64,000 nucleotides of DNA, from NCBI RefSeq assembly GCF_018860505.1, contig NZ_JAHKPU010000010.1, forward strand, positions 1 to 64,000. The letters are read 5' to 3'. The translations under genes and the position numbers were made by a program. Source of the stretch: Pacificibacter marinus. GTDB taxonomy: Bacteria; Pseudomonadota; Alphaproteobacteria; Rhodobacterales; Rhodobacteraceae. The notes under the pieces are model-generated. The model ran no database searches. It saw only the letters and a list, made by a program, of their open reading frames with translations, and was not told the DNA's origin. Shown in pieces: positions 56,641 to 64,000 of the stretch (the stretch's first letter is position 1; each line of letters opens with the position of its first letter).

Positions 56641-57963
56641 TTATGCTGTTGTCTTGCGACGACGATTGCCACCGCCAGATGGTTTGCCTGCAGAAGCCCC
56701 ACCGGAACGTCCGCCGCCGGATTTGAACCCACCGCCGTTTGAGCCGCCACGGCGTTGACCGCCGCCGCCAGAGCCACCGCGACGATTGCCGCCACCGCCG
56801 CCACGTTTCGGGCCAGGCATTGCTTTGTCGTCAGACCAAGAGGCCGGTGTCGCAACAGGAATGGAGATTTTCATCACCTTCTCGATGGCGCGGAATTCGC
56901 CAAGCTCGGCTGGTGAACAAAACGCCACCGCTTTGCCATCACGACCCGCACGCGCTGTACGACCGATGCGGTGCACATAGTTTTCAGGGACGTTTGGCAG
57001 CTCGTAGTTATAGACGTAGCGCACCAATGGAATATCGATCCCGCGGGCTGCAACATCTGTCGCCACCAACACATCCAATTTGCCGTCACGGGCCATCTTG
57101 AGGGTGCGTTCGCGTTGACCTTGGGATTTGTTGCCGTGGATGGAGCCAGATTTAAACCCTGCGGCTTCCAACTGTTTCGACATCCGTTCCGCGCCATGTT
57201 TGGTGCGTGCAAAGACAAGCGCCAATTCGCCCTTGTGTTGTGACAAGTGCTTTTTCAACAGGTCAGGTTTGTCGGACTGGCCAACATAGTGCACCTCTTG
57301 TTCGATCTTGTCAGCCGCACGACCGGCAGGGGACACTTCGATGCGCACAGGTGAGGTCAAATAGCTTTGCGCCATTTCGTTCATGTGCTTGTTCATCGTG
57401 GCCGAAAACAGCATCGTTTGACGCTCTTTCGCCAACATCGGCACCAATTTGCGCAGCGCATGGATAAAGCCCATGTCGAGCATCTGATCGGCTTCGTCCA
57501 AAACCAAGAACGATGTTTCGTCCAAACGAATAGCGCGGCGATCGATCAGATCCATCAAACGACCCGGTGTGGCGACCAGTACGTCTGTGCCGCGCTCAAG
57601 GCGTTTCACTTGTGCATTGATCGATACACCACCAACAACGCGGTTGATTTTCAGATGGGTGTCTTTCATGAACGGGAACAGGCTGTCTGCGATCTGGTTC
57701 ACCAACTCGCGGGTCGGGGCCAAGATCAAAGCGCGCGTTGTTTTCGCGTTCGGCTTTGTGCCAGCGCCGAGCAACTGATCCATCAAGGGCAAACCAAAAG
57801 CCAGCGTTTTGCCTGTACCCGTTTGGGCCAGACCCATCACGTCGCGGCCGTTCATCACTTCTGGGATGGCACGCGCTTGGATTGGAGTAGGCTCTTTAAG
57901 GCCCATGTCGTTGAGAATAGTCAAAAGGCGCGGCTTAAGGCCGAGCATTGTAAAATCAGTCAT
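56641..57963 (-). CDS. DEAD-box RNA helicase (RhlE-like)
   Basis: The 440-residue protein has the full DEAD-box set: Q motif LGLKPRLLTILNDMGLKEPTPIQARAIP, Walker A AQTGTGKT, PTRELV, LDEADQMLDMG, SAT, and the C-terminal HRIGRTARAGRDG. A glycine/arginine-rich tail (about 385-440) would bind RNA non-specifically. It belongs to the RhlE/DeaD-type helicases that remodel structured RNA, often in the cold or within degradosomes. AGAAAGAG before ATG at 57963 sets the start. Immediately upstream is a hairpin terminator and a structured RNA (57995-58193). Confidence 0.95.
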   Translation of the reverse strand: MTDFTMLGLKPRLLTILNDMGLKEPTPIQARAIPEVMNGRDVMGLAQTGTGKTLAFGLPLMDQLLGAGTKPNAKTTRALILAPTRELVNQIADSLFPFMKDTHLKINRVVGGVSINAQVKRLERGTDVLVATPGRLMDLIDRRAIRLDETSFLVLDEADQMLDMGFIHALRKLVPMLAKERQTMLFSATMNKHMNEMAQSYLTSPVRIEVSPAGRAADKIEQEVHYVGQSDKPDLLKKHLSQHKGELALVFARTKHGAERMSKQLEAAGFKSGSIHGNKSQGQRERTLKMARDGKLDVLVATDVAARGIDIPLVRYVYNYELPNVPENYVHRIGRTARAGRDGKAVAFCSPAELGEFRAIEKVMKISIPVATPASWSDDKAMPGPKRGGGGGNRRGGSGGGGQRRGGSNGGGFKSGGGRSGGASAGKPSGGGNRRRKTTA

Positions 57964-57994
57964 GTATCTCTTTCTGTGAGAAGAACCCACACGC

Positions 57995-58020
57995 AAAAAG
58001 AACGCCCCAAATGGAGCGTT
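57995..58020 (-). terminator. Terminator inside the helicase upstream region
   Basis: On the minus strand AACGCTCC (complement of 58013-58020) pairs with GGGGCGTT (complement of 58001-58008), loop ATTT, followed by CTTTTT. It ends about 32 bases before the helicase ATG and would stop transcripts coming from the structured region upstream. Confidence 0.75.
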
Positions 58021-58193
58021 TTATCAGGTCGCAGGAAAGGTCTCCGTCAATGCGCATCGCGCGCACCGCGTTATCCTGCCGGACCCCTTGCGTGACTGTG
58101 GGAACCATGGGCAGCGTACTGCCCGATATCGACACCTGCAGCGCGGAGCTTAGCTCTCACACGGCTGCTCACGCGGCAGCATAGGATGTCGAT
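57995..58193 (-). ncRNA. Structured non-coding RNA or attenuator leader
   Basis: Reading the minus strand from 58193: TATCGACA pairs with TGTCGATA (complement of 58126-58133), enclosing GCTGC/GCAGC and GAGC/GCTC hairpins. GGGCAG-TACG-CTGCCC follows, a perfect stem with a UACG-type tetraloop, then GCAGGA/TCCTGC enclosing TGCGC-GCGAT-GCGCA, and finally the terminator at 57995-58020. A TTGACT -35 (58225-58230) with a weak CATACG -10 at 17-base spacing would start transcription near the first stem. The RNA, about 190 bases, matches no class I recognise: not 6S, SRP, tmRNA or RNase P by their hallmarks. It may be a free small RNA or a regulated helicase leader. Confidence 0.6.
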
Positions 58194-58270
58194 AGGGGGC
58201 GTATGGACCTCGATAGTGCGTGAGTCAAGGTTTTTCACTGTCGTTCAACAAGCAGGTTTATCCGGCGTTT

Positions 58271-59212
58271 CTATAGTAGAGAGGAGGTTTGGTCAGTAAG
58301 GGCATTGTGGCTCGTGTTCGGGTCGTTCTCAAGTTTCGAAAGGGTTGCAACTGACAAAATTCTATCGTCATCAATACCCAGCACTCTAATGGCGTTCTGA
58401 ATGCCGGATAAATCATTTGATTGGTAATAGCTAAAACTCCATGCAGCATCTGGGTAAGCCTCGGCGACCATTTTGAAATATGGAAGGTCCACAGTGCCGA
58501 GCGAATGTCCACGCACCGAAACTTGTTTGATGCTTGGAACGCCACCAAGCCAGCTTCGGAGCTTGTGCGTGATTTCGTCTACTGGTTTGCGTGTTTGCCT
58601 AAGATATTCATAGAAGGGATGACCATGGATCTCAGGCCAATCATCTTTGTGCTGTGCTTTAGGTGGGGTGATATCATGACCGAGGATCAACTGATCTTTC
58701 GTATTTCTGCTACCATGAATATACAAAATTTTCTCACGACTGACGCCATAATAAGTCTCTAAGGTTTCTGTGTAATTGAAGTTCACAAAAGCTGACGCAG
58801 TGTTGAACTTGAAATTCCTGTGTTTGCCGGTTGAAAGATCGATTTCGGAGACCCAGCTTCGAAAAACATCTAAGATGGAAGAGATGCTGTTAATAAAATG
58901 ATTGACCAATGTCTCCTCCATGCCGAGCTCTTCCATATATTCTGAAATATCTTCGTGTGAACTCTGCTCGAACCTCTCATCATCTAAGGCACCTAAACTG
59001 CTCTCAAAATCACACCAACAGTCATAGATGAAATCATTAGTATCATCTGTGGTATTAGTACTCATGAATTCGTGTAACGCTCGAAACTGTTCTGACAAAA
59101 GCTCATAAATGCCGGGCGAGTCCGCTTTTGCAAACTCTGAAAAAGCCCCATAAGATGTTTTTAGGCCGTGGTGCAAATCCAAGCCGTTACCTATTATTAC
59201 AAGTTCAGTCAT
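58271..59212 (-). CDS. AbiH family abortive-infection protein
   Basis: The 313-residue protein matches AbiH: the N-terminal VIIGNGLDLHHGLKTSYGAF, a middle AFVNFNYTETLETYYG, ILYIHGSRN and a C-terminal VRGHSLGTVDLPYFKMV. AbiH was defined in Lactococcus as a single-gene phage-resistance factor; its mechanism is not known. Base composition is visibly richer in A+T than the flanking carB and helicase genes, which points to transfer. No integrase, repeat or second defence gene accompanies it. Confidence 0.85.
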   Translation of the reverse strand: MTELVIIGNGLDLHHGLKTSYGAFSEFAKADSPGIYELLSEQFRALHEFMSTNTTDDTNDFIYDCWCDFESSLGALDDERFEQSSHEDISEYMEELGMEETLVNHFINSISSILDVFRSWVSEIDLSTGKHRNFKFNTASAFVNFNYTETLETYYGVSREKILYIHGSRNTKDQLILGHDITPPKAQHKDDWPEIHGHPFYEYLRQTRKPVDEITHKLRSWLGGVPSIKQVSVRGHSLGTVDLPYFKMVAEAYPDAAWSFSYYQSNDLSGIQNAIRVLGIDDDRILSVATLSKLENDPNTSHNALTDQTSSLL

Positions 59213-59303
59213 TCAAAAGTACCGCGCTTCCTACAAATAATTAATGTAAACGAGTCTGATGGGAAAAGTGAAAGCAAAAAATGTATTTAGCAAACACCCA
59301 AAC

Positions 59304-59331
59304 AAAAATGGGCACCCCGAAGGATGCCCAT
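59304..59331 (-). terminator. carB terminator
   Basis: ATGGGCA (59308-59314) and TGCCCAT (59325-59331) form a 7-bp stem with a ten-base loop; on the minus strand it is followed by TTTTTGTTTGGG. It lies 24 bases beyond the carB stop. Confidence 0.85.
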
Positions 59332-59355
59332 AGTCAAATCGTGTTGTGTGTCGGC

Positions 59356-62300
59356 TTAAGACAAAGCCTGCTCTTGCAAGCTTTCCACTTCGATCTCGCC
59401 TTCGCCCCGTGACTTCATTGCCATTGCAGCAGCGTGCGCGCCGGCGGCTGTGGTGAAGTAGGGGATTTTGTCGTACAGGGCGACTTTGCGGATTTCGCGA
59501 CTGTCTTCAACGGCTTGGCTGCCCTCGGTGGTGTTCAAAACCAGCGCGATATCGTCGTTTTTCAGCATATCGACGATGTTTGGACGACCCTCGTAAACCT
59601 TGTTGACGATCGTGCTTTTGACGTTGTTTTCAGTCAGAAACGCTGCCGTGCCGCGGGTGGCGACGATTTCGAACCCAAGATCCACAAGCGTGGTGGCTGC
59701 TTCAACCGTGGCATCGGTTTTGTCCATGTCTTTGATCGACAAGAACACTTTGCCAGTCTCTGGCAGAACCGTGCCAGCGCCAAGCTGCGCTTTGAGGAAT
59801 GCACGGGCAAAGGTCTTGTCCGATCCCATGACCTCACCCGTCGAGCGCATTTCTGGGCCCAAGATGGTATCAACGCCAGGGAAGCGCGCAAACGGCAGAA
59901 CCGCTTCCTTCACCGCGAAACGACCTGTTTTAGAGCTGTCGATCAGATCAAAAGTGTTGAGTTTTTCACCGGCCATAACGCGCGCAGCGATAGAAGCAAT
60001 CGGCGAATTCACCGCTTTGGCAACAAATGGCACGGTGCGCGAGGCACGCGGATTGACCTCGATCAGGTAGATGACATCGTCTTTCACCGCGAACTGGATG
60101 TTCATCAACCCGACCACGTTTAGCGCCAAAGCCAACGCGCGGGTTTGCTTGTGCAACTCGGCGATGATTTCCTCGGTCAAGGAATAAGGCGGCAAGGAAC
60201 AGGCGGAGTCACCGGAGTGAACGCCCGCTTCCTCGATATGCTGCATGATGCCCGCGACATGCACGTCCGTGCCGTCACATAGCGCATCCACATCGATTTC
60301 AACTGCACCAGACAGATAACTGTCAAGCAAAACAGGGCTGTCGCCAGAAACCACAACCGCAGACGAGATGTAGCGTTTGAGCTGTTCCATATCGCGCACG
60401 ATTTCCATCGCACGACCACCCAAAACATAGGACGGACGGATCACGAGAGGGAAGCCGATTTCGGCCGCAATTTCAATTGCTTCCGCATCTGTCGATGCGA
60501 TGCCGTTGTTCGGCTGCTTCAACTCAAGACGGTTCACGAGGTCTTGGAAACGCTCGCGGTCTTCGGCCAAATCGATGGCGTCAGGCGAGGTGCCCAAGAT
60601 CGGAATGCCTTCGGCTTCCAACGCATTGGCGAGTTTCAGTGGTGTCTGCCCGCCGAACTGTACGATCACGCCATGCAATGTGCCGTTTTCTTGCTCAACC
60701 CGCAGGATTTCCATCACGTGTTCAAAGGTCAGCGGCTCAAAGTACAAGCGATCCGAGGTGTCGTAATCGGTGGACACGGTTTCGGGGTTGCAGTTGATCA
60801 TGATCGTCTCGTAGCCTTGATCGGTCAGCGAGAAACAGGCGTGACAACAGCAGTAATCGAATTCGATGCCTTGGCCGATACGGTTTGGACCGCCACCCAA
60901 GATCACAACTTTTTTGCGATCCGAGGGCCGTGCTTCACATTCCACGTCGCCCATCATCGGGGCCTCATAAGTGGAATACATATAAGGTGTCTGCGCTTCA
61001 AATTCAGCCGCACATGTATCGATGCGTTTGAACACAGCGTTGACGCCCAAGTTGCGGCGTGCGCGGCGGATGTTGGCCTCATCACGTCCTGTGAGCGTCG
61101 CCAAACGTGCGTCGGTAAACCCGAGCATTTTCACGCGGCGCAGGCCTTCCTCAGAAACGGGCAGGCCCTCTTTGCGGATCACAGTTTCTGCGTCAACGAT
61201 TTCGCGGATGCGCTCAAGGAACCAAGGGTCGTAAGAGTTCGCGGCGTGAATTTCGTCGTTGCTCAACCCGAAGCGGATGGCTTGGGCGATGACGCGCAAA
61301 CGATCTGGTGTCGCTTTGGATAGTGCTTTGATGACCGCAGATTTTTCTGGCGCGCCTTCGATTTCGATCTCGTCAAAGCCGGATAGCCCTGTTTCCATCG
61401 AGGCCAGCGCTTTTTGCATGGACTCGTGGAACGTACGTCCAATCGCCATAACTTCGCCCACAGATTTCATTGCGGTGGACAGGTTTGGCTCTGACCCTGC
61501 AAATTTTTCAAAGGCAAAGCGTGGGATTTTTGTGACGACATAGTCGATTGTTGGCTCGAAGGACGCCGGCGTCACTTTGGTGATGTCGTTGTCCAGCTCG
61601 TCCAAGGTGTAGCCAACTGCGAGCTTAGCTGCAATTTTCGCAATCGGAAAACCTGTCGCTTTTGACGCCAGCGCGGATGAGCGTGACACCCGTGGGTTCA
61701 TCTCGATCACAACCATACGGCCGTCGGCTGGGTTCACAGACCACTGCACGTTTGAGCCGCCCGTTTCCACGCCGATTTCGCGCAAAACATTGATCGAATG
61801 GGTGCGCATCAATTGGTATTCTTTGTCGGTCAACGTCAGCGCAGGGGCCACAGTGACAGAGTCGCCTGTGTGCACACCCATCGGGTCGACGTTTTCAATG
61901 GAACAGACGATGATGGCGTTGTCCGCTGTATCGCGGACCACTTCCATCTCGTATTCTTTCCAACCTAGCAAGCTTTCGTCCACAAGGATTTGCGCCATTG
62001 GGGACGCTTCCAAACCGGAACGGCAGAAATGTTCGTAATCGTCGCGGTTGTACGCCACGCCGCCGCCTGTACCGCCCAAAGTGAAAGCAGGGCGAATGAT
62101 CGCTGGCAGGCCGATTTCTTCGAGCACCGCAAAAGCGTCTTTCATGCCCGCCGCAATATCGTATTTGCCATCTTCGCCTTTGGGGGCTGCAATGATTTCA
62201 GCTTTCGGGTTTTCGATGCCCAAGCGATCCATCGCTTCGCGGAACAACTTGCGATCTTCTGCCATTTCGATCGCGGCGCGCTTGGCGCCAATCAGTTCCA

Positions 62301-62637
62301 CGTTGAATTTTTCCAAGATGCCCAGATCATCCAGCTCAAGCGCGGTGTTCAAACCTGTTTGGCCACCCATGGTGGGCAGCAATGCGTCGGGGCGCTCTTT
62401 CTCGATGATCTTGGCGACGACCTCGGCTGTGATTGGCTCGATATATGTCGCGTCAGCAAGACCGGGGTCGGTCATGATGGTCGCAGGGTTGGAGTTCACC
62501 AAAATAACGCGGTAGCCCTCTTCGCGCAGCGCCTTACAAGCTTGTGCGCCAGAATAGTCAAATTCACAGGCTTGGCCGATTACAATCGGTCCCGCGCCAA
62601 TGATCATGATGGATGAGATATCGGTTCTTTTAGGCAT
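59356..62637 (-). CDS. carB: Carbamoyl-phosphate synthase large subunit
   Basis: The 1093-residue protein is CarB with two homologous ATP-grasp halves (starts [42 protein letters not shown]; second half from [28 protein letters not shown]), a central oligomerisation region and a C-terminal MGS-type allosteric domain (about 940-1093). It makes carbamoyl phosphate from bicarbonate, ATP and ammonia passed from CarA, for arginine and pyrimidines. carA is not in this window. ATG at 62637 gives the family start; the frame is open back to 62667. Confidence 0.98.
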   Translation of the reverse strand: MPKRTDISSIMIIGAGPIVIGQACEFDYSGAQACKALREEGYRVILVNSNPATIMTDPGLADATYIEPITAEVVAKIIEKERPDALLPTMGGQTGLNTALELDDLGILEKFNVELIGAKRAAIEMAEDRKLFREAMDRLGIENPKAEIIAAPKGEDGKYDIAAGMKDAFAVLEEIGLPAIIRPAFTLGGTGGGVAYNRDDYEHFCRSGLEASPMAQILVDESLLGWKEYEMEVVRDTADNAIIVCSIENVDPMGVHTGDSVTVAPALTLTDKEYQLMRTHSINVLREIGVETGGSNVQWSVNPADGRMVVIEMNPRVSRSSALASKATGFPIAKIAAKLAVGYTLDELDNDITKVTPASFEPTIDYVVTKIPRFAFEKFAGSEPNLSTAMKSVGEVMAIGRTFHESMQKALASMETGLSGFDEIEIEGAPEKSAVIKALSKATPDRLRVIAQAIRFGLSNDEIHAANSYDPWFLERIREIVDAETVIRKEGLPVSEEGLRRVKMLGFTDARLATLTGRDEANIRRARRNLGVNAVFKRIDTCAAEFEAQTPYMYSTYEAPMMGDVECEARPSDRKKVVILGGGPNRIGQGIEFDYCCCHACFSLTDQGYETIMINCNPETVSTDYDTSDRLYFEPLTFEHVMEILRVEQENGTLHGVIVQFGGQTPLKLANALEAEGIPILGTSPDAIDLAEDRERFQDLVNRLELKQPNNGIASTDAEAIEIAAEIGFPLVIRPSYVLGGRAMEIVRDMEQLKRYISSAVVVSGDSPVLLDSYLSGAVEIDVDALCDGTDVHVAGIMQHIEEAGVHSGDSACSLPPYSLTEEIIAELHKQTRALALALNVVGLMNIQFAVKDDVIYLIEVNPRASRTVPFVAKAVNSPIASIAARVMAGEKLNTFDLIDSSKTGRFAVKEAVLPFARFPGVDTILGPEMRSTGEVMGSDKTFARAFLKAQLGAGTVLPETGKVFLSIKDMDKTDATVEAATTLVDLGFEIVATRGTAAFLTENNVKSTIVNKVYEGRPNIVDMLKNDDIALVLNTTEGSQAVEDSREIRKVALYDKIPYFTTAAGAHAAAMAMKSRGEGEIEVESLQEQALS

Positions 62638-63072
62638 GGCAGACCCCAGTGTTTTTTGCAGGCGCAATCCCTCCGCGAAAAGGCGGGGATAGCAAATTGT
62701 CGTGAGTTATAGGGAAGCGCCGCCCATACGCAAGGGGCAGGGGCGGGCTTTTGGCACAAACTGTGCGGATTCTTTTCAGACCTATAGCGCCTGTTATGGG
62801 AATGTTCCAAAGCGAGGCATCTGTGGTGTGTCCTCTGTGACCGCTTGGTCAAAAAGAAGGCCAAAAACGCGCCGCCTGTGGATGTGAAATCGTCTTCCTG
62901 ATTCCCGACATATATAGAGACAGTCGATGGATTTATCCGGTTCAAAGCGCGCAAGGCAGCCAAAAGCCCCGAAACACCACGCGATCCGCCCCGCAAGGCT
63001 TGACTTTCCGGCCCTATAACGGTGTATCAGCGCGACGACTAATATTAGTCCAAGACCTGAGGATTCCGAATT
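62638..63072 (+). promoter_or_regulatory. carB-aspS divergent promoter region
   Basis: This 435-bp stretch has no supported gene. For aspS, TTGACT at 63000-63005 with TGTATC at 63023-63028 (17-base spacing) is a plausible promoter. A 14-bp perfect palindrome GACTAATATTAGTC lies at 63037-63050, just after the expected transcription start. Nothing recognisable was found in the carB-proximal half. Confidence 0.5.
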
Positions 63073-64000
63073 ATGCACGCCTATCGTAGCCATACCTGCG
63101 CTGAACTGACCAAGGCCAATGTGGGCGACACCGTTCGTCTGTCTGGCTGGGTCCACCGTATCCGTGATCATGGCGGCATTTTGTTCGTCGATCTGCGTGA
63201 TCATTACGGCATCACGCAGGTGCTTTGCGATCCTGATAGCCCTGTGTTCAAGGACATGGAAAAGGTGCGCGCCGAATGGTGTATCCGCATTGATGGCACT
63301 GTCATGGCGCGTGATGAAAGCCTTGTGAACACCAAACTGCCAACCGGCGAAATCGAAGTATTTGTTCGTGATTTGGAAATCTTGGGCGCCTCTGACGAGC
63401 TGCCTTTGATGGTCTTTGGCGATCAAGAGTACCCCGAAGAAACGCGTCTGAAATACCGCTACCTTGATTTGCGTCGCGAAAAATTGCACGACAACATGAT
63501 CATGCGCTCGAAGGTGGTGAAAGACCTGCGCGAACGGATGTGGGCGCAGGATTTCAACGAATTCCAAACGCCGATCATCACGGCATCGTCGCCTGAGGGC
63601 GCGCGTGACTTTTTGGTGCCATCACGTTTGCACCCTGGTAAATTCTACGCGCTGCCGCAGGCTCCACAGCAGTTCAAGCAGCTGATCATGGTCTCTGGCT
63701 TTGACAAATATTTCCAAATCGCGCCCTGTTTCCGCGATGAAGATCCGCGTGCGGATCGCTCGCCCACCGACTTTTACCAGTTGGATGTGGAAATGAGCTA
63801 CGTTACGCAGCAAGACATTTTCGACACTGTCGAACCCGTGATCGGCGGCATGTTCGAAAAATTCGGCAAAGGCCGCAAGGTCAACAAAGACTGGCCGCAG
63901 ATTTCGTACAAAGACGCAGCGCTTTGGTACGGTTCCGACAAACCTGACCTGCGCAACCCGATCAAAATGCAAGTGGTCTCTGAGCACTTCAAAGGGTCAG
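63073..64000 (+). CDS. aspS: Aspartyl-tRNA synthetase (5' part, cut by window end)
   Basis: The first 309 residues of AspRS are present and the frame is open at the window edge (family length about 590). The N-terminal OB-fold anticodon domain ([26 protein letters not shown]) is followed by the class II core with QSPQ-type region [23 protein letters not shown]-like (here [27 protein letters not shown], motif 2). The RDHGG signature is found in non-discriminating AspRS, which also charges tRNA-Asn for later amidation by GatCAB; this is inference. It is divergent from carB. Confidence 0.96.
   Translation, partial: MHAYRSHTCAELTKANVGDTVRLSGWVHRIRDHGGILFVDLRDHYGITQVLCDPDSPVFKDMEKVRAEWCIRIDGTVMARDESLVNTKLPTGEIEVFVRDLEILGASDELPLMVFGDQEYPEETRLKYRYLDLRREKLHDNMIMRSKVVKDLRERMWAQDFNEFQTPIITASSPEGARDFLVPSRLHPGKFYALPQAPQQFKQLIMVSGFDKYFQIAPCFRDEDPRADRSPTDFYQLDVEMSYVTQQDIFDTVEPVIGGMFEKFGKGRKVNKDWPQISYKDAALWYGSDKPDLRNPIKMQVVSEHFKGS

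Noticed and set aside
57995-58193. 6S, SRP, tmRNA or RNase P RNA
   Set aside because: The GGAAGG-AGCAG SRP loop, tmRNA tag/acceptor parts and RNase P core motifs are missing, and the early closing stem does not fit the single-rod shape of 6S RNA.
57995-59212. Type III toxin-antitoxin pair (RNA antitoxin with AbiH as toxin)
   Set aside because: The RNA lacks tandem repeats and lies downstream, not upstream, of AbiH.
62604-62996. 130-codon minus frame upstream of carB
   Set aside because: Overlaps the carB start and promoter region; no protein-like pattern.

Overview
The window reads as chromosomal DNA of a marine alphaproteobacterium of the Roseobacter group (Rhodobacteraceae). The evidence is the gene families (DUF2125, DUF1150, YdcH/DUF465, Hint-domain proteins, a TRAP transporter cluster, a 55-residue KVKNRRW-type basic protein, H-type lectin), an atpHAGDC operon without the F0 genes, a CIRCE-controlled groESL and an aspartyl-tRNA synthetase with an alphaproteobacterial signature. 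This placement is inference from gene content; no rRNA or tRNA gene was found to fix it. About 66 protein genes are supported, packed on both strands. I found no insertion sequence, integrase, CRISPR array or obvious prophage.

Layout. 1-7.6 kb: a YaeQ protein, then a catabolic island. A FadR-type regulator and a thiamine-diphosphate enzyme are divergent from an operon of a beta-hydroxyacid dehydrogenase, a TRAP transporter (order P-M-Q) and a NIPSNAP protein, with a 13-bp palindromic operator between the two arms. 7.6-9.8 kb: two unrecognised small genes and a Hint-domain protein. 9.8-14.7 kb: rpsD behind a strong promoter and a long structured leader, hisC with a TyrA-type dehydrogenase, DUF2125 and a ChaC-like cyclotransferase. 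14.8-21 kb: a MotA/ExbB-like channel with an OmpA-domain coiled-coil partner, an M23 peptidase and clpA. 21-28.3 kb: gloB, a methyltransferase and atpHAGDC. 28.4-36.8 kb: H-type lectin, prs, an isomerase, the ltaE-ycgN-ribF group, MaoC, HAD hydrolase, an acetyltransferase, Mn-type pyrophosphatase and a DUF2161 nuclease-fold protein. 36.8-45.2 kb: CIRCE-groESL, an acetyltransferase, a hydrolase, an EamA exporter, purEK, YdcH, and an hsp20-DUF1150 pair behind a sigma-32-type promoter. 45.2-51.9 kb: trxB, an Lrp regulator, a second Hint protein lacking the catalytic cysteine, a small basic protein, lgt-midA-pgeF and ubiK. 51.9-56.5 kb: a cluster of DnaA-box-like sites, YbjN, proC-csaA-hydroxyacid dehydrogenase, tdk and a CII-like small regulator. 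56.5-64 kb: a DEAD-box helicase behind a structured RNA that ends in its own terminator, a lone AbiH defence gene, carB, and the 5' part of aspS, which runs off the window.

Most of the window is housekeeping: translation (rpsD, aspS), energy (ATP synthase), nucleotides (prs, purEK, carB, tdk), amino acids (hisC, tyrA-type, proC), envelope (lgt, pgeF, M23, OmpA/MotA pair) and proteostasis (clpA, groESL, hsp20). The parts most worth following up are the RNA upstream of the helicase, the structured rpsD leader, the nested inverted repeats upstream of the CII-like gene, the uncharacterised catabolic island, the MotA/OmpA-like envelope machine, and the degenerate Hint protein. All function calls rest on reading motifs by eye; no database search was run.
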